Assembly: GCA_038501625.1 (NCBI GenBank)
Contig: JAZAYU010000012.1
Coordinates: 8,308,001-8,372,000 of the forward strand
Direction: 5' to 3'
DNA length: 64,000 nt
DNA from: Corbicula japonica
Lineage: Eukaryota; Mollusca; Bivalvia; Venerida; Cyrenidae
The notes beneath the pieces are model-generated. The model saw only the letters and a program-made list of their open reading frames with translations. It was not told where the DNA came from and did not search any database. Within the stretch, counting starts at the first letter, position 1. Each line of letters begins with the position of its first letter. Shown one piece after another: positions 40,663 through 51,428 of this stretch. A program made the position numbers and the translations under genes.

Positions 40663-40756
40663 TGCCCAAAATCATAAATCTAAATCTGGAGACCAGTCTC
40701 AAATCACAAGCATCTGATTGGCTGAAATGGCGACTGATCAACTGGTCTCCAATATT
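40663..40756. mobile_element. MITE-B copy 10, right core deleted
   Basis: It starts TGCCCAAAATCATAAATCTA. The left CCAAT arm is present, then it jumps to CAACTGGTCTCCAATATTTG. Confidence 0.82.
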
Positions 40757-41245
40757 TGTTTTCTTTCTAGTTGCATCTGTGCTTTACTGCAGGACAAAGT
40801 CACAGTGTACTTCAGAGCAATTTTATTTGCTGATAAAAGGAAAATAAGTTAAAACAAATACTATTTTATTAATGATGAATTTATATGGAATGGGGTACTC
40901 AATGACCTTACCGTGACCCGGCCCCATGGAATCAAATCAGCAAGAAATGATAACAGGAATATAAGAAACAGATCGGGCTTCCAGCGTTTTTTTTACAAGA
41001 TCTCTCGATAAACCTTCATAAAATCTTAAACCCCTGCCATTGTCGTGCAAAAGAAGAGGAAAGCAGAACAATCAAATGAAGATGGGTTGTACAATATCAT
41101 GGTGGTAACCTTTCTTTTTGAATTTACAAATGGATTTTACAAATAATGTGAATAAATTAATATTTCCTTTTATTTTATTAAGTCTATAAATCAAATCTCC
41201 ATAAAACACTTGCTGAAAAAAAAAACCTTGTTGCAGAAGTGACTT

Positions 41246-41435
41246 TAAACTCATCCATAAATACGCATTTTTACTCGTATTCGACCAGTATATCGGCAGG
41301 TACATCTGATTAGGATCTGCACTGTTAGCTTTTTGGTAAAAAAAAACAACAAAATAATACATCAATGTGCTAGCTGATCTGGATCTACACTATTTGCCCA
41401 CATCATAAAGGCATATATATGGAAGAAAAGGTTAA
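41246..41435. mobile_element. MITE-A copy 16, truncated left half
   Basis: It contains TCATCCATAAATACGCATTT, a shortened left arm, then GCTGATCTGGATCTACACTA and GGAAGAAAAGGTTAA. Confidence 0.78.
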
Positions 41436-41439
41436 ATCT

Positions 41440-43130
41440 GGGTATTGGCAATAAATACCCAAAATACTCACACCATAGTATACTATAACTAAACTATTCT
41501 AAAACAGAATAAAATTCACCAATATATTGTTATATTTATCTTCCATGCACATTTTTAACATATTTTTCAATTTATCCACTACAATGAATCTTGTTCACCT
41601 AACAAACCATAATTTCTGATGGTACGCATTATAATATAAGTAAATAAAGGAAGACAAACTCCAATACACAGTGTGATGTATTACTTTTAGAGGCATGGCT
41701 GTAGTAAAGCCTCTCATAATTTATTGGACATTGGACTGTGCAAAACGTTTATATGTGTAAGGTCGCTGAGTACGCACATTTTGCCTTGAGTTGCTGCATA
41801 AAAGTGTGCCATCATTCAGTATGTTGTCAACATGGGTGTTCTAACAGCCATTCAAAAAAATCTGTAATTTCATGAATTCTTCTCATAATTTCTTTATAAA
41901 TGAAAGTATTTATGTGTGTAAATATAATGATCGAATCAATATTTGATGGTTTTCATTTAGGTATGAAAAACAGTTGGATTGTTTAAAGTATGTGTGAAGC
42001 AATCCAACCCTTATCAAACAAATCAAATCTAAACAAAAATATTTATAGGTATATTTATCTTCTAAAAATATTTTTTATTACAAATGTATGACACTTAAAA
42101 TGAAATATGATGATGTATATGAAGTGCAAATATAGTTATAACTGTATTTTAATTATGAATATCAATGTAACAATTATAAATTTTAAACTATATTTGCTGT
42201 GGTAATGAAAGCATTTAAGTACCTTTCTCCAAATACATGTGCTATTTTTACTGTGTTTGATTTTCACACATTTTAATACAAAAAACATGCATTAAAGATA
42301 AATATATTTACACAAAATGACATTTACAACTTGCCAATGTAAATTTTATTTGATACCTTTGGCAAAGAAAGCACAATTGTGACAATACTTGATATGAATG
42401 CTTGTCTTTATGTCTGTATACTATACAAACCATAGCATTAACCCTTAACTTCATGGGATCTGCAGTCACACACCACCACGATCTGGTTTGCATAATAAGC
42501 TTATGCAACGTTTCTGCCGACCAACATTTTGTTTCTGCACCAAAGTAAAGGTATTAAGAACTGGTAAGTCATTCTTATTGTCATGTTGCCTCTTGATGCA
42601 AATTCATAATGAAACCTGCTGAAAATGCAACAAATATTGAAAGGAATAAAACAAATAATTTAATGATCTTGTGAATTTCAATATCGTTGTTCTGCATTGC
42701 AATCTATACATAAACACAGCAGGTGTGTTCAAGTACTGTTTTTTGTAACACGTAAAAAATGGTATTTGCATTTTAGCATAATGAGGTAAACAACTGTTAT
42801 GACAACATACAAAGAGAAATTGAAGAAAAACAAAATGTGAGTAAAATCTCAATTTTATAGATTGTAAACAATAATGACATATAATAATAATTGTATATGA
42901 CATTCATAAATTTTGCGTTTTTTCATCTTTGTTTTTAAATTTTTAGCTGACTAGCTTTCATAAAGTTATGTTTTAAAACAAGTATCTCAGTTTTTGTTAT
43001 ATTTTATGCTTAAAATTTTCTATTTTTTAAACTTACTTTTTGTGAATGTTTTGAAATATTGTCAACAAAGGTTATTTTAATATTAAGAATTTGGCTTTAA
43101 AACTGCTGGCATAGCATGTTGCAACTTATT
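41440..43130. other. Intergenic stretch
   Basis: AT-rich; a possible MITE-A end remnant lies near 42438 (AACCCTTAACTTCATGGGAT). No gene was seen. Confidence 0.4.
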
Positions 43131-43139
43131 TTTTTTTGA

Positions 43140-43830
43140 AAATTCAAGTAAGGACCTTGAAAATTAAAGAAAGTTGGTTGAAATTTCAAGAAACTAATTT
43201 AAAATAAATTGTGTATCTTGAAAATTCAACTTACCGGTAACATGTTGAAAATTTAACTTAACCTGTCGAAAATTCTAGTTAATTAGCTGAAAATTCAAGT
43301 TTTTGTCTTGAAGATTAAATATCTTGAAAATTTCAGTTATATGTATGCAGTTAAAAATTCACCTTTTTGACGTTGAAAAAGTCCTAGAAACATTAAGTAT
43401 GTTGGAAATTGAAGATTGAAAATTTAGGATATTATGCTGAAAATTCAAGTTTTTAAGTTAAAAGTTAAAGAAAATGCAAATTCAAGTTGTTAAGTTGAAA
43501 ATAAAAGTTTGCATCTCTTCTTGACAATTCAAGTTATTAGATCTATCTTGAAAATTAAACTTAATCAGTTGAAAATTCTAAGTTTTTGAAAATTTAAGGT
43601 ATTCTGTTGAATTCAAGATAGATCTAGAGTTAATATAATGAAAATGTAAGGTATTATGTTGAATTCAAGATAGATCTAGTTTGTTGAAAAATGAAGTGTT
43701 TCAGTTAAAAACTGAAAATTAAAGTTATGTAGTTAAAAATTAAACTAATTAAACTAATCAAGTTAGCATATCATCTTGAAAACTAAGTTAGTATCTTAAA
43801 TATTCAACTTTATGAGTAGAAAATCTTTAA
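43140..43830. repeat. Highly degenerate AT-rich array of TTGAAAATTCAAG-like words
   Basis: The word GTTGAAAATTCAAG and variants recur at intervals of roughly 25-40 bp. The word itself is nearly palindromic (TTGAAAATTCAA). Copies are irregular, suggesting an old array. Confidence 0.7.
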
Positions 43831-44138
43831 AGTTCAATTTAATTCTACTGGGTCTTACAAAAATGAGAATCAGGTTAAAAATACAAAACAAGAAATAATG
43901 GTATTATGGTTCCGATTGGCTTCCATAGTTTAATGACTGCTTGTGAACCCCTTGAGCTAATCTTTTTTTTCCTTAAATAGAATTTACCTATTTACAGTCA
44001 ATTACTAGTGATCTATGGAATTTGTCATATTCAGCAAATCATAAATTTAGAGCGAATTAAAATCAGATAATTTATAAAGTTCGCTATTAAAAGTATATTT
44101 TAGAGTAGAGGCTATATTACACGGGATATTCGTGGACG

Positions 44139-44158
44139 CTGCACGTGCACGTGCGACA
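44139..44158. promoter_or_regulatory. Paired CACGTG E-boxes upstream of the PDZ gene
   Basis: GCACGTGCACGTGCG carries two adjacent CACGTG sites about 300 bp upstream of the start codon. Function is inferred only from the motif and position. Confidence 0.4.
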
Positions 44159-44450
44159 GATATTCTTCATAATCCTTGTTAGTATTCTCGGTCAAAATGA
44201 CCCAATGTCACTAAAAATATGTAAAATAAGTATCCGCTTGACGAAACAGTAGTCAGTCAAGTGAAAACATTGAAACAGACTTTATCGTGAAAGTCACCAA
44301 ATGTAAACTTCCGCCCAGGTGATGCGAAACTTTTTGAAGTTATCATCAATAGAGGATGGGATTTATTGTGTGTTTAATTTGTGAACTCTAGGCAAAGATA
44401 ATACATTTTGGACATATTTTAAATGTGAAAACACGTGTTTTTAATTCAGA

Positions 44451-44642
44451 ATGAGCGGTGCTGAGGCTGACATCTCCTCGGATGGGGAGACGAGTTTTGA
44501 GGACGAGGATGTCCCCCTACCCCCAAGTCCGTTGAAGGAAGGGACAGACGAACCGTTCCTTGTGGTTCTTAAGGGTGGAAGTCCTTGGGGATTTACTCTG
44601 CAGAGTGGTTCGGAATCCAAGGCGGCTGTTCTTATATCTCAT
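44451..44642 (+). CDS. First coding exon of a PDZ-domain protein (Shroom/PDLIM/SYNPO2-like PDZ)
   Basis: ATG at 44451 opens a 64-codon exon with donor GTAAAT at 44643 in phase 0. After an acidic, Pro-containing leader (DEDVPLPPSP) it encodes LVVLKGGSPWGFTLQSGSES and AAVLISH, the first strands of a PDZ domain. PWGF is the carboxylate-binding loop, of the kind seen in Shroom, PDLIM/Enigma and synaptopodin-2 PDZ domains. No later exon was found, so the next intron may run past the window end. TTAATTCAG just before the ATG could be a splice acceptor for a 5' UTR exon. The specific family member is not resolved. Confidence 0.8.
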
Positions 44643-45473
44643 GTAAATTTGTTTACTTTTTTATTTCACCTGTTTCAGGCTGTTTGAAATTGTAGTACTG
44701 ACATGCTACAAACAAAAAGTCCTGGTTTGGTCGATGCTATTGACCACTTGTTTTATCAAACACGTCCAATAATAATAATAATAGTAGATCTAATAATAGA
44801 CCCTAATAATATAAATCAAAATTGTGAATAATGTAATAATAATAATAATAATAAGAATAATACCAATCAAAATCATGAAAAATAATAATATTAATCCAAA
44901 TTGTGAATAATAATAAGAAATAATAATAATACTTCTTATATAAATTATGACAACATGTTTTAAAATCAAATGGAGCATAGTTTGTGTAGTTTTACATATT
45001 AATTAATTTAATTAATTTTAATATTACAATGCTGAATTCATGGCATTTTGCCTTCTTTGCAAGGGTCCAAATACAGATGATCCCCCCTACAGTTTTGAGG
45101 TAAATGCATAACCTATTGGGGCCAATTTTTTGCTGTCCACTCCACTATCCACAACAAACTAATGCAGTGATCAGTGCGTTGTTTTTTGTTTTTAAATGAA
45201 ATTCACAGGTTTGATTAAAAAGTACACCTTTTTTCCCCGGTCTATAAAGCACCAACCCAATTCCTAAAATGTGTTATAGAGCATTGTCAAAAAGACTTAT
45301 AAAAAATTAAATATACCAATAAGGGTGACTTATTTCGTCTAGATAACATTTTGTTATTATCATTTAATTTAAACAAAAATAAATTGCACTTTATATTATA
45401 ATTGAATTCAGAGAATAATGGTCTTGTAAAAAGTTAATGCAAGTTAGAATGTGACCGTAGTGGAAAAACATTA
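44643..45473. other. Start of long intron downstream of PDZ exon
   Basis: No exon was recognised. It contains AAT-rich microsatellite at 44770-44935. Confidence 0.45.
44770..44935. repeat. (AAT)n-rich interrupted microsatellite
   Basis: Runs of AATAAT are interspersed with a repeating CAAAATTGTGAATAATAATA-type word, giving about three imperfect higher-order copies. Confidence 0.85.
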
Positions 45474-45848
45474 TACGAGGGTTGTTTAATAAGTTCGCGG
45501 ACAGCGGTGTTTATTTTATTATTGTTCATCCAAAGTTAATGAAATTTTCAGGTATTGCGGAATCATGTTTAATAAAATGGTAATTACAAATTTTAACTTT
45601 GTTTTTTTCGAAATGCCCATTTTATTGAGGAATAACGCTACCATGGTAACGTTCTACGGAGCAGTCCGTAAAATTGGCATAACTCTTGTTTTTAATGCTT
45701 TAAAATGGTAACTTTGAGACGTCGAAATTACGCGGGAACGCGTAACGTCAATACTCAATATGTCAACGTCATTTCCGTTAATTTTCATTGACATCCGTTG
45801 TTTTCGCTCGTCGGTACAGCAATTTATCGCATAGTGATAGAGAAAACC

Positions 45849-46115
45849 ATGACGTCAAATTTAAACGTTGAAACCAGGGCAAATATCAAGTTTTGCGTTA
45901 ACCTAGGTCATACACCCACGGAAACGTTACGATTACTTGAGAAGTCGAACTCAGCAAAGTGTTGTCGCACTATTGTCTTCAAATGGCATGAGAGATATCG
46001 CAACGGACACGAAAGTATTAACGACAACGCTAGATCAGGAAGACCGAGATCGGCGCTATATTCTGACGTTGACATTATAGCGTTATTTTCGACGTCGTGC
46101 TCCGTAAATCGTTAA
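45849..46115 (+). pseudogene. Mariner transposase N-terminal DNA-binding domain, truncated
   Basis: From ATG 45849 the frame reads a helix-turn-helix (FCVNLGHTPTETLRLLEKSN, then IVFKWHERYRNGHESINDNA) and the GRPRS linker motif typical of mariner. It stops at the DIRS junction. The catalytic DDD domain is not found on either side. The open frame actually extends upstream to 45798, but the second ATG fits the usual mariner start. Confidence 0.82.
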
Positions 46116-46480
46116 TTGAATGATTAAGCTAGACTTACCTTCGCAGAAGGGAAGGCGAAGGTTGATCACAATTTCATCCACTGCTAACTCCCCAAGGGCT
46201 CACACAGAGATGACGCAGCATCCAGCAGCCAAATAATCAGTCTTTAGAGCATTGTATGCCGAGGCATTTCAAGTGTAACTCGAATGGCTCGGAATTTTTA
46301 AATTATTCAGAATTAGTTCCATGGGTGGTAGTGGGAGGGTGTGTGAGCCCTTGGGGAGTTAGCAGTGGATGAAATTGTGATCAACCTTCGCCTTCCCTTC
46401 TGCGAAGGTAAGTCTAGCTTAATCATTCAATTTCATCCAATGCAACTCCCCAATGGGCCCCACAGAGACTTTAGAGAAAT
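46114..46480. repeat. DIRS terminal/internal complementary repeats
   Basis: 46117-46205 and 46330-46430 are inverted copies with AGACTTACCTTCGCAGAAGG as the most prominent part. 46432-46476 is complementary in sense to the other end of the element at 51450-51493 (GGGGCCCATTGGGGAGTTGC). A 32-bp block at 46210-46241 matches 51429-51460 inverted. Confidence 0.85.
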
Positions 46481-46587
46481 TCTGATAATTTAAAATCAAC
46501 AAGTAGCATGAATTTAAATTTAATCAACATTCAATTTTAATCATGTATGTATTATGAGATAGCATGCATTTTAATTACAGTAACCAT

Positions 46588-47679
46588 TCACTGTAGAACA
46601 GCTTCTTGGACTGTTAGATTAACATTTTCAATCGGTTTATCATAAAATTTTGCAAAGGTTTTCGAATTTGACCACCCTGCAGCTTTAATTATGTTGGACA
46701 ATGGCACTCCTTTTAATTTTGCCATAGATGTTGAAGCACCTCGCACACTATGTGGCTTGTATGAAGGGTCTATACCCGCTTTCAGCAGTGTTAGTTTTAT
46801 CCACCTGCTTATAGTGTTCTGTGAAGCAGCCTTGTGTGGTTGCATGGTACTAATAAATACATTCTCAGATTGCCTGAATGCCTTGGTGCGTTCAATGTAC
46901 TCTTTTAATACTTTGATTATACAAACATTTTCATCCTCATAAGCCTTCAGGATAATCGGTTCCAAATGATTGCCTGGTCTTGTCTGTTTCAGCAGTTGGC
47001 TAGGTCTGATAATTGCTTTGTTTTCTTGGAACTCAATATCCGAAAGCTTCATTAGATGAAGAGTTTGGCATCTCTGTCCTGTTACCAGTAAAAACAGCAT
47101 GCAAGCTTTTCCGGACAGCTGAAGCAGTGTTGTTTCCCTCATGTTGGCTAGGTAATGTAGGACAACTTTTGCATCCCAAGTAGACTGGTACCTTGGAAGA
47201 GCAGGCCGTTGGTTGAAGACACCTTTCATAAAACGAGTTAGAGTTGCATGATCACTGATATCCGAATTGCTACAAATTTTAACAAAAACACTTATTGCTG
47301 ATCTCGCTGTCCCTATGGCACTGTAGCCTTTACCTTTTTTGAACATTTTTGTAAGAAATTTTAATACTGTTCCTATATTTGGATTAGTGGGAACATCTTT
47401 CCCATTGCAATAATGTAGCCACTTTTTGAGATATGAACCATATTGACGTTTTGTAGATTTTCTCCAAGATTCGATGATGATGTCTCGAGTTTGCCTTGGT
47501 ATGCCCTGGCTTCGTAAGGCTTGCCGGATATGGGAAAAACCACAAGCTTGAGTTTCTTTAACGGATGTTTCCTTTCTGGATTGTGTGGCAGGTGTAGAAT
47601 TAGTTGAGGGTTGGGGAGTATTATACCTTTCCCGCAGATCAGATTTACTAGGCTGGGCCACCAAAACTGTGTTGGCCAC
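46588..47679 (-). CDS. DIRS tyrosine recombinase
   Basis: A 363-residue ORF. The catalytic pattern is visible: Arg at about 203 in TGQRCQTLHL, HSVR at about 310-313, and the nucleophile Tyr at about 346 in FAKFYDKP; AAGW precedes it. This enzyme would insert the circular cDNA by site-specific recombination. It overlaps the RT ORF by about 307 bp in another frame, a usual arrangement in DIRS. No stop or frameshift is seen. Confidence 0.93.
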   Translation of the reverse strand: MANTVLVAQPSKSDLRERYNTPQPSTNSTPATQSRKETSVKETQACGFSHIRQALRSQGIPRQTRDIIIESWRKSTKRQYGSYLKKWLHYCNGKDVPTNPNIGTVLKFLTKMFKKGKGYSAIGTARSAISVFVKICSNSDISDHATLTRFMKGVFNQRPALPRYQSTWDAKVVLHYLANMRETTLLQLSGKACMLFLLVTGQRCQTLHLMKLSDIEFQENKAIIRPSQLLKQTRPGNHLEPIILKAYEDENVCIIKVLKEYIERTKAFRQSENVFISTMQPHKAASQNTISRWIKLTLLKAGIDPSYKPHSVRGASTSMAKLKGVPLSNIIKAAGWSNSKTFAKFYDKPIENVNLTVQEAVLQ

Positions 47680-49463
47680 AGAGGGACTACAATTACGGCT
47701 TTTGTCTGATCCTCTTCTACCTTTTGAAGTATTCTTCCTATTAGGCTGAAAGGTGGAAACATATAGAAAAAACTATTAGACCAATCCTGAGAAAAGGCAT
47801 CAATTGCAAATGCTTCTGGTTCTGGTTGTCGCGAGATATATTTGCTCAGTTTCTTATTTAGCCTAGATGCAAACAGGTCCACTTCCAAATCTGGAAATCT
47901 TGCAAGAATTTTTTGGAAAATATTGTCCCTAAGTGACCATTCAAGATCATCATTGTGTTTTCTTGAAAGTGCATCTGCTTCAATGTTGTCTTTTCCTGCA
48001 ACATGGGCCACTGATATATGTATATTTCGCTCTATACACCACAGCCAAATTGTTCTAGCGATATTGTTTAGAATAGTGGTCTTGCCTCCAAATTTATTAA
48101 TGTAAGAGCAAGTTGTGGTATTGTCCGTGTATATTCTTATATGAGTATCTGACATAGATTTACAGAGGGATTCTAAAGCAAGTTGGCATGCTTTCAGCTC
48201 CAGAATATTTATATGAAAAGCCTGTTCCTCTACAGACCAATTTCCCCCAGTTTTGATGTCATATGTCTTGTCAAATGCTCCCCAACCTGTCATGGACGAA
48301 TCTGTATATATACATACTTGAGGAATGCCATGCGATACTACTTTGAAACTTGTTGGCAGGTTTTCGATCCACCAATTTACTGTGGGAAAAACTGTTTCTG
48401 GGATGTTGAGATATGCATCAAAATTACCCTTATTTGCCCTTAAAGCTTTGTCTTTCAGACTCTCAAGGGGTTTAATGAATAGCGGTGCATATTCAACACC
48501 TGGTATGGAAGCAACCATTTTGCCAATTATTTTTGCAAAAAGACGGATAGTCATTCGTTTTGTTTGCAAGATATCACGACACAAATCTACTATTTCTTCA
48601 ATCCGTTCTGTGGTAAGTCGAATTGTCATTGTAATCGAACAAAGGACAAACCCCAAAAACACAATTTTTTGACATGGTTCTAGAACAGATTTTGTTGGAT
48701 GAACCGTGAACCCAAGTGAATCCATAAGTGTTACTGTGTCATGAATGTTTTTTACGCATTCCTCATAGGTTGGACTTTGTAAACACGAGTCGTCAATGAA
48801 TGCAGAGCTAAGATGGCCTCGAGCTCGAAGCCATGCGAAAACTGGTTTTAAAATTTTAGTAAATACCCTTGGACTACTGGTTAGACCCATCACAAGAGAT
48901 GTAAATTGGTATTTTTTCCCATTGAATAGAAACCGGAAGAATTTTCGATCCATTTTATTAATAGGAATGGAATAGAACGCATCGGCTATGTCTACCGATG
49001 CAAAGTAACAGCCTTTTCTCATTAATTGAACAGCTGCTTGCAAGGTTTCCATCTTGAAGTGGTGTTTGTCCATGTAAAACTGATTGAACTGTTTTAAATT
49101 TAGGATGACCCGAATGCGGTTCCCAGGCTTTGGTCGGATAAATATGTTAGAAATATATTCATTTTTATTAATGTCCTTTTCAGAGACTTCTTCTATTATC
49201 CCAACCTTAAGAAACCTATCTAGTTCTTTTGTAATTTTCTGTTGCTCATCGAAAGTGAACTTAAATGGCTTAGGGATGACACTTTGTTGTGGAAGAATTG
49301 CGGTTTCTACGTGATACCCTAAAACTGTCTCTAAAATCCAATCATCATTTGTTATTTTTTGCCAGTTCTTTAGGTATTTTGCTGTTTTGCCTGCACAGAA
49401 ATTTTCACACGTGTTTTTTAATGATGCAAGCAAAGGAGTCAGAGTTTCATTACTTACATTCAT
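47373..49463 (-). CDS. DIRS reverse transcriptase - RNase H - methyltransferase-like polyprotein
   Basis: A 696-residue ORF. The reverse transcriptase spans about residues 70-280, with FASVDIADAFY (first catalytic Asp) and AFIDDS at about 221-226 as the catalytic box. RNase H spans about 380-500, with YTDSS, ILELKA, YTDNT and ADALSR supplying the acidic residues. Residues 525-620 (VDLFASRLNKKLSKYISRQP and YMFPPFSLIGR) correspond to the DIRS post-RNase H domain often labelled methyltransferase. Its ATG overlaps the gag stop as ATGA. No internal stop is seen. Confidence 0.94.
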   Translation of the reverse strand: MNVSNETLTPLLASLKNTCENFCAGKTAKYLKNWQKITNDDWILETVLGYHVETAILPQQSVIPKPFKFTFDEQQKITKELDRFLKVGIIEEVSEKDINKNEYISNIFIRPKPGNRIRVILNLKQFNQFYMDKHHFKMETLQAAVQLMRKGCYFASVDIADAFYSIPINKMDRKFFRFLFNGKKYQFTSLVMGLTSSPRVFTKILKPVFAWLRARGHLSSAFIDDSCLQSPTYEECVKNIHDTVTLMDSLGFTVHPTKSVLEPCQKIVFLGFVLCSITMTIRLTTERIEEIVDLCRDILQTKRMTIRLFAKIIGKMVASIPGVEYAPLFIKPLESLKDKALRANKGNFDAYLNIPETVFPTVNWWIENLPTSFKVVSHGIPQVCIYTDSSMTGWGAFDKTYDIKTGGNWSVEEQAFHINILELKACQLALESLCKSMSDTHIRIYTDNTTTCSYINKFGGKTTILNNIARTIWLWCIERNIHISVAHVAGKDNIEADALSRKHNDDLEWSLRDNIFQKILARFPDLEVDLFASRLNKKLSKYISRQPEPEAFAIDAFSQDWSNSFFYMFPPFSLIGRILQKVEEDQTKAVIVVPLWPTQFWWPSLVNLICGKGIILPNPQLILHLPHNPERKHPLKKLKLVVFPISGKPYEARAYQGKLETSSSNLGENLQNVNMVHISKSGYIIAMGKMFPLIQI

Positions 49464-50560
49464 TTCTGATTCTGTCGAGCTTTGTTGAAATGGTTTTTCT
49501 TTTGAGGTTTCTTGTAAGGCCTGAACTCTTTCTTCTGTTGTTGTTGATGGTAATGATGCTGTTGTTGTTGTCCATGGCGTGGGGGAGGATAATTTTGATT
49601 TGTGTTTGCTGAGCCCCTCCCCCTTTTCCCTAAAAAATTCTGCTTATCCGTGGTCAGGGGTGTCATTTTGATTTTTGAGTCCTTGAGGGCGTTTACGTCT
49701 TCTTGGAATTTATCCCCAAAGAGTTTAGTTGCAGAAGCGTCGTTTGTGCATAAAGACTTGAAGGGAGGAAGAAGGTCATGCTTGATTTTTTCCCTACGTG
49801 TGTGGTTGGTTCTTGCCACTGCTTGTGATAGGATTTTGAAGGCGTCTGTCACATATTCTTTGATTGGTCCTTGGGATTTTTGAAGTTCTCCAAGTGCTTT
49901 GATAATTGGAACCAAAGCAAGCTGATAAGTTGACTGTGAGCGTTGCAGGAGGAAATCCTGGGTCTTCGTTTCCCTTCTTAACTGACGCCATAAGTTTTCA
50001 TCAATTTTTGGTGTCTGAAGGTACTCGATGTTTTGCGGTCTCTTATGTTTGCTCTGTAGCTCTTTCCACTTATCCTCATTTATTCTACCCCGGATTGACT
50101 TGTTCACTACCTCAGCCAGGCGATCATCTACTGAGGGTCCTGTTTCATTAGTGTCTTCCAGCAGATCTAAAAGATCTTCAAATGAATCTTCTGTCTTTGA
50201 TTCTTTGGTCTGAAAAAATGTCTCAAGGGGGTCAATATCACTATCATCTTCATCCTCATCCTCGCTTGTTTGGACCTCTGGAGTCATAGACCTTTTCCTA
50301 GACGGACCCGGCCGTTCGTCATCCCCCGGCCGTTCGTCGTCGCTAATGTCCTCTCTTTTCCTCTTCAATGTTTCGATATCGCTTTTCATCTCATTAACAG
50401 CGTTTGTTAAAGTCTTAAACGATTTTGCCATAGAGGTGAACTCGGCCAAATTCTTCTCAATTTGAGCAAACGCTTCTTCTCCTCGGGAAATCATTCTTTC
50501 CATCGGTTGTCCCGCCGGCGGATCGGCACCCTTCTCGTTGGGCATTCTGAAATAATTCAT
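49460..50560 (-). CDS. DIRS gag-like ORF
   Basis: A 366-residue ORF. Order: a helical segment at about 40-75 (KSFKTLTNAVNEMKSDIETL), a charged region with ERPGDDERPGPSRKR and a strongly acidic stretch (about 115-130), a conserved-looking middle, then a Gln/His-rich run and a basic tail (KEFRPYKKPQKKNHFNKARQ). No zinc knuckle is visible. It ends at TGA sharing bases with the RT start. The assignment rests on position and composition. Confidence 0.85.
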   Translation of the reverse strand: MNYFRMPNEKGADPPAGQPMERMISRGEEAFAQIEKNLAEFTSMAKSFKTLTNAVNEMKSDIETLKRKREDISDDERPGDDERPGPSRKRSMTPEVQTSEDEDEDDSDIDPLETFFQTKESKTEDSFEDLLDLLEDTNETGPSVDDRLAEVVNKSIRGRINEDKWKELQSKHKRPQNIEYLQTPKIDENLWRQLRRETKTQDFLLQRSQSTYQLALVPIIKALGELQKSQGPIKEYVTDAFKILSQAVARTNHTRREKIKHDLLPPFKSLCTNDASATKLFGDKFQEDVNALKDSKIKMTPLTTDKQNFLGKRGRGSANTNQNYPPPRHGQQQQHHYHQQQQKKEFRPYKKPQKKNHFNKARQNQK

Positions 50561-51428
50561 TTTAGAATTAGAATTGGCCGCTTTCAGCGTTCAAGTTACA
50601 CTTTCAGTGTTAAAATTCCACGGACACGGGATATCAATTTCACCGTTTTTTGTTTACTATAACACCGTTTCTACCCCAACACCGGTTCCCGAATTACGCC
50701 CCGCAACGCTTGGCTAGCACGCTCCATGGTTGAATGCATTGCCTCGTCACGTGACATGTTGCGGCCCTGGTAATAAGTAAAATCTTTGTTTTGCTGATAA
50801 GTTACCAGATCTATTTTTAACCTTGTTTCTACGAAATAGTTTTCGGTTTTGATAGCGGCTTTCAGCCTCTAAGAATAACAAATTTGGATGATCTGATCAT
50901 CGAGTTTAATGTTCCCATTTCAGGACTATTTTAATTATTTATACACCCGATGTTTATTTGGTATTCGTCCGAATAACTTTGCATCAGAACGGACGCCATT
51001 TCGTCATAATTTCCGTTCTAATCTCAGATCTCGTATCCCTTTCCCCATTGATAAACGGGCAGATTATTCAGTGCCTTTCAGGCGATTTATTGTTCGGAAA
51101 TCTCACCCTTTCAGGGTTAACTTGGAAATCTCTCCCTTTCAGGGTCGTTTCCTTGTACAATAAAAATTTTTCCAGCAGTATTTGCCGATCTCTAGAACTT
51201 TCAGAATGGTTCCTTTGTTTGACGTGATTCGTACATAAAATTTTACCCGACATTCGTGTTCCATGTGTTGTTGTCGTTTTTAAAGTCTACAAAAGGTGAA
51301 GAACGAAATGTACTATACCTGTGGAAAGTTCAAAGTCGTCCTACGTTCGAAATTCTCGGTTTAATTTACGATTTTTAAGAGCAGTTATTTTCTAAGACTG
51401 TTTTAATGGCGCTGAAGCCTCGTTCTGA
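50561..51428 (-). other. DIRS 5' leader
   Basis: About 870 bp lie between the 5' terminal repeat and the gag ATG without a long ORF. They include a triple word TTTCAGG (near 51078, 51107 and 51137). Confidence 0.5.

Noticed and set aside
46691..46942. Plus-strand ORFs within the DIRS element (also 47842-50662)
   Set aside because: They are shadows of the minus-strand recombinase, RT and gag ORFs.
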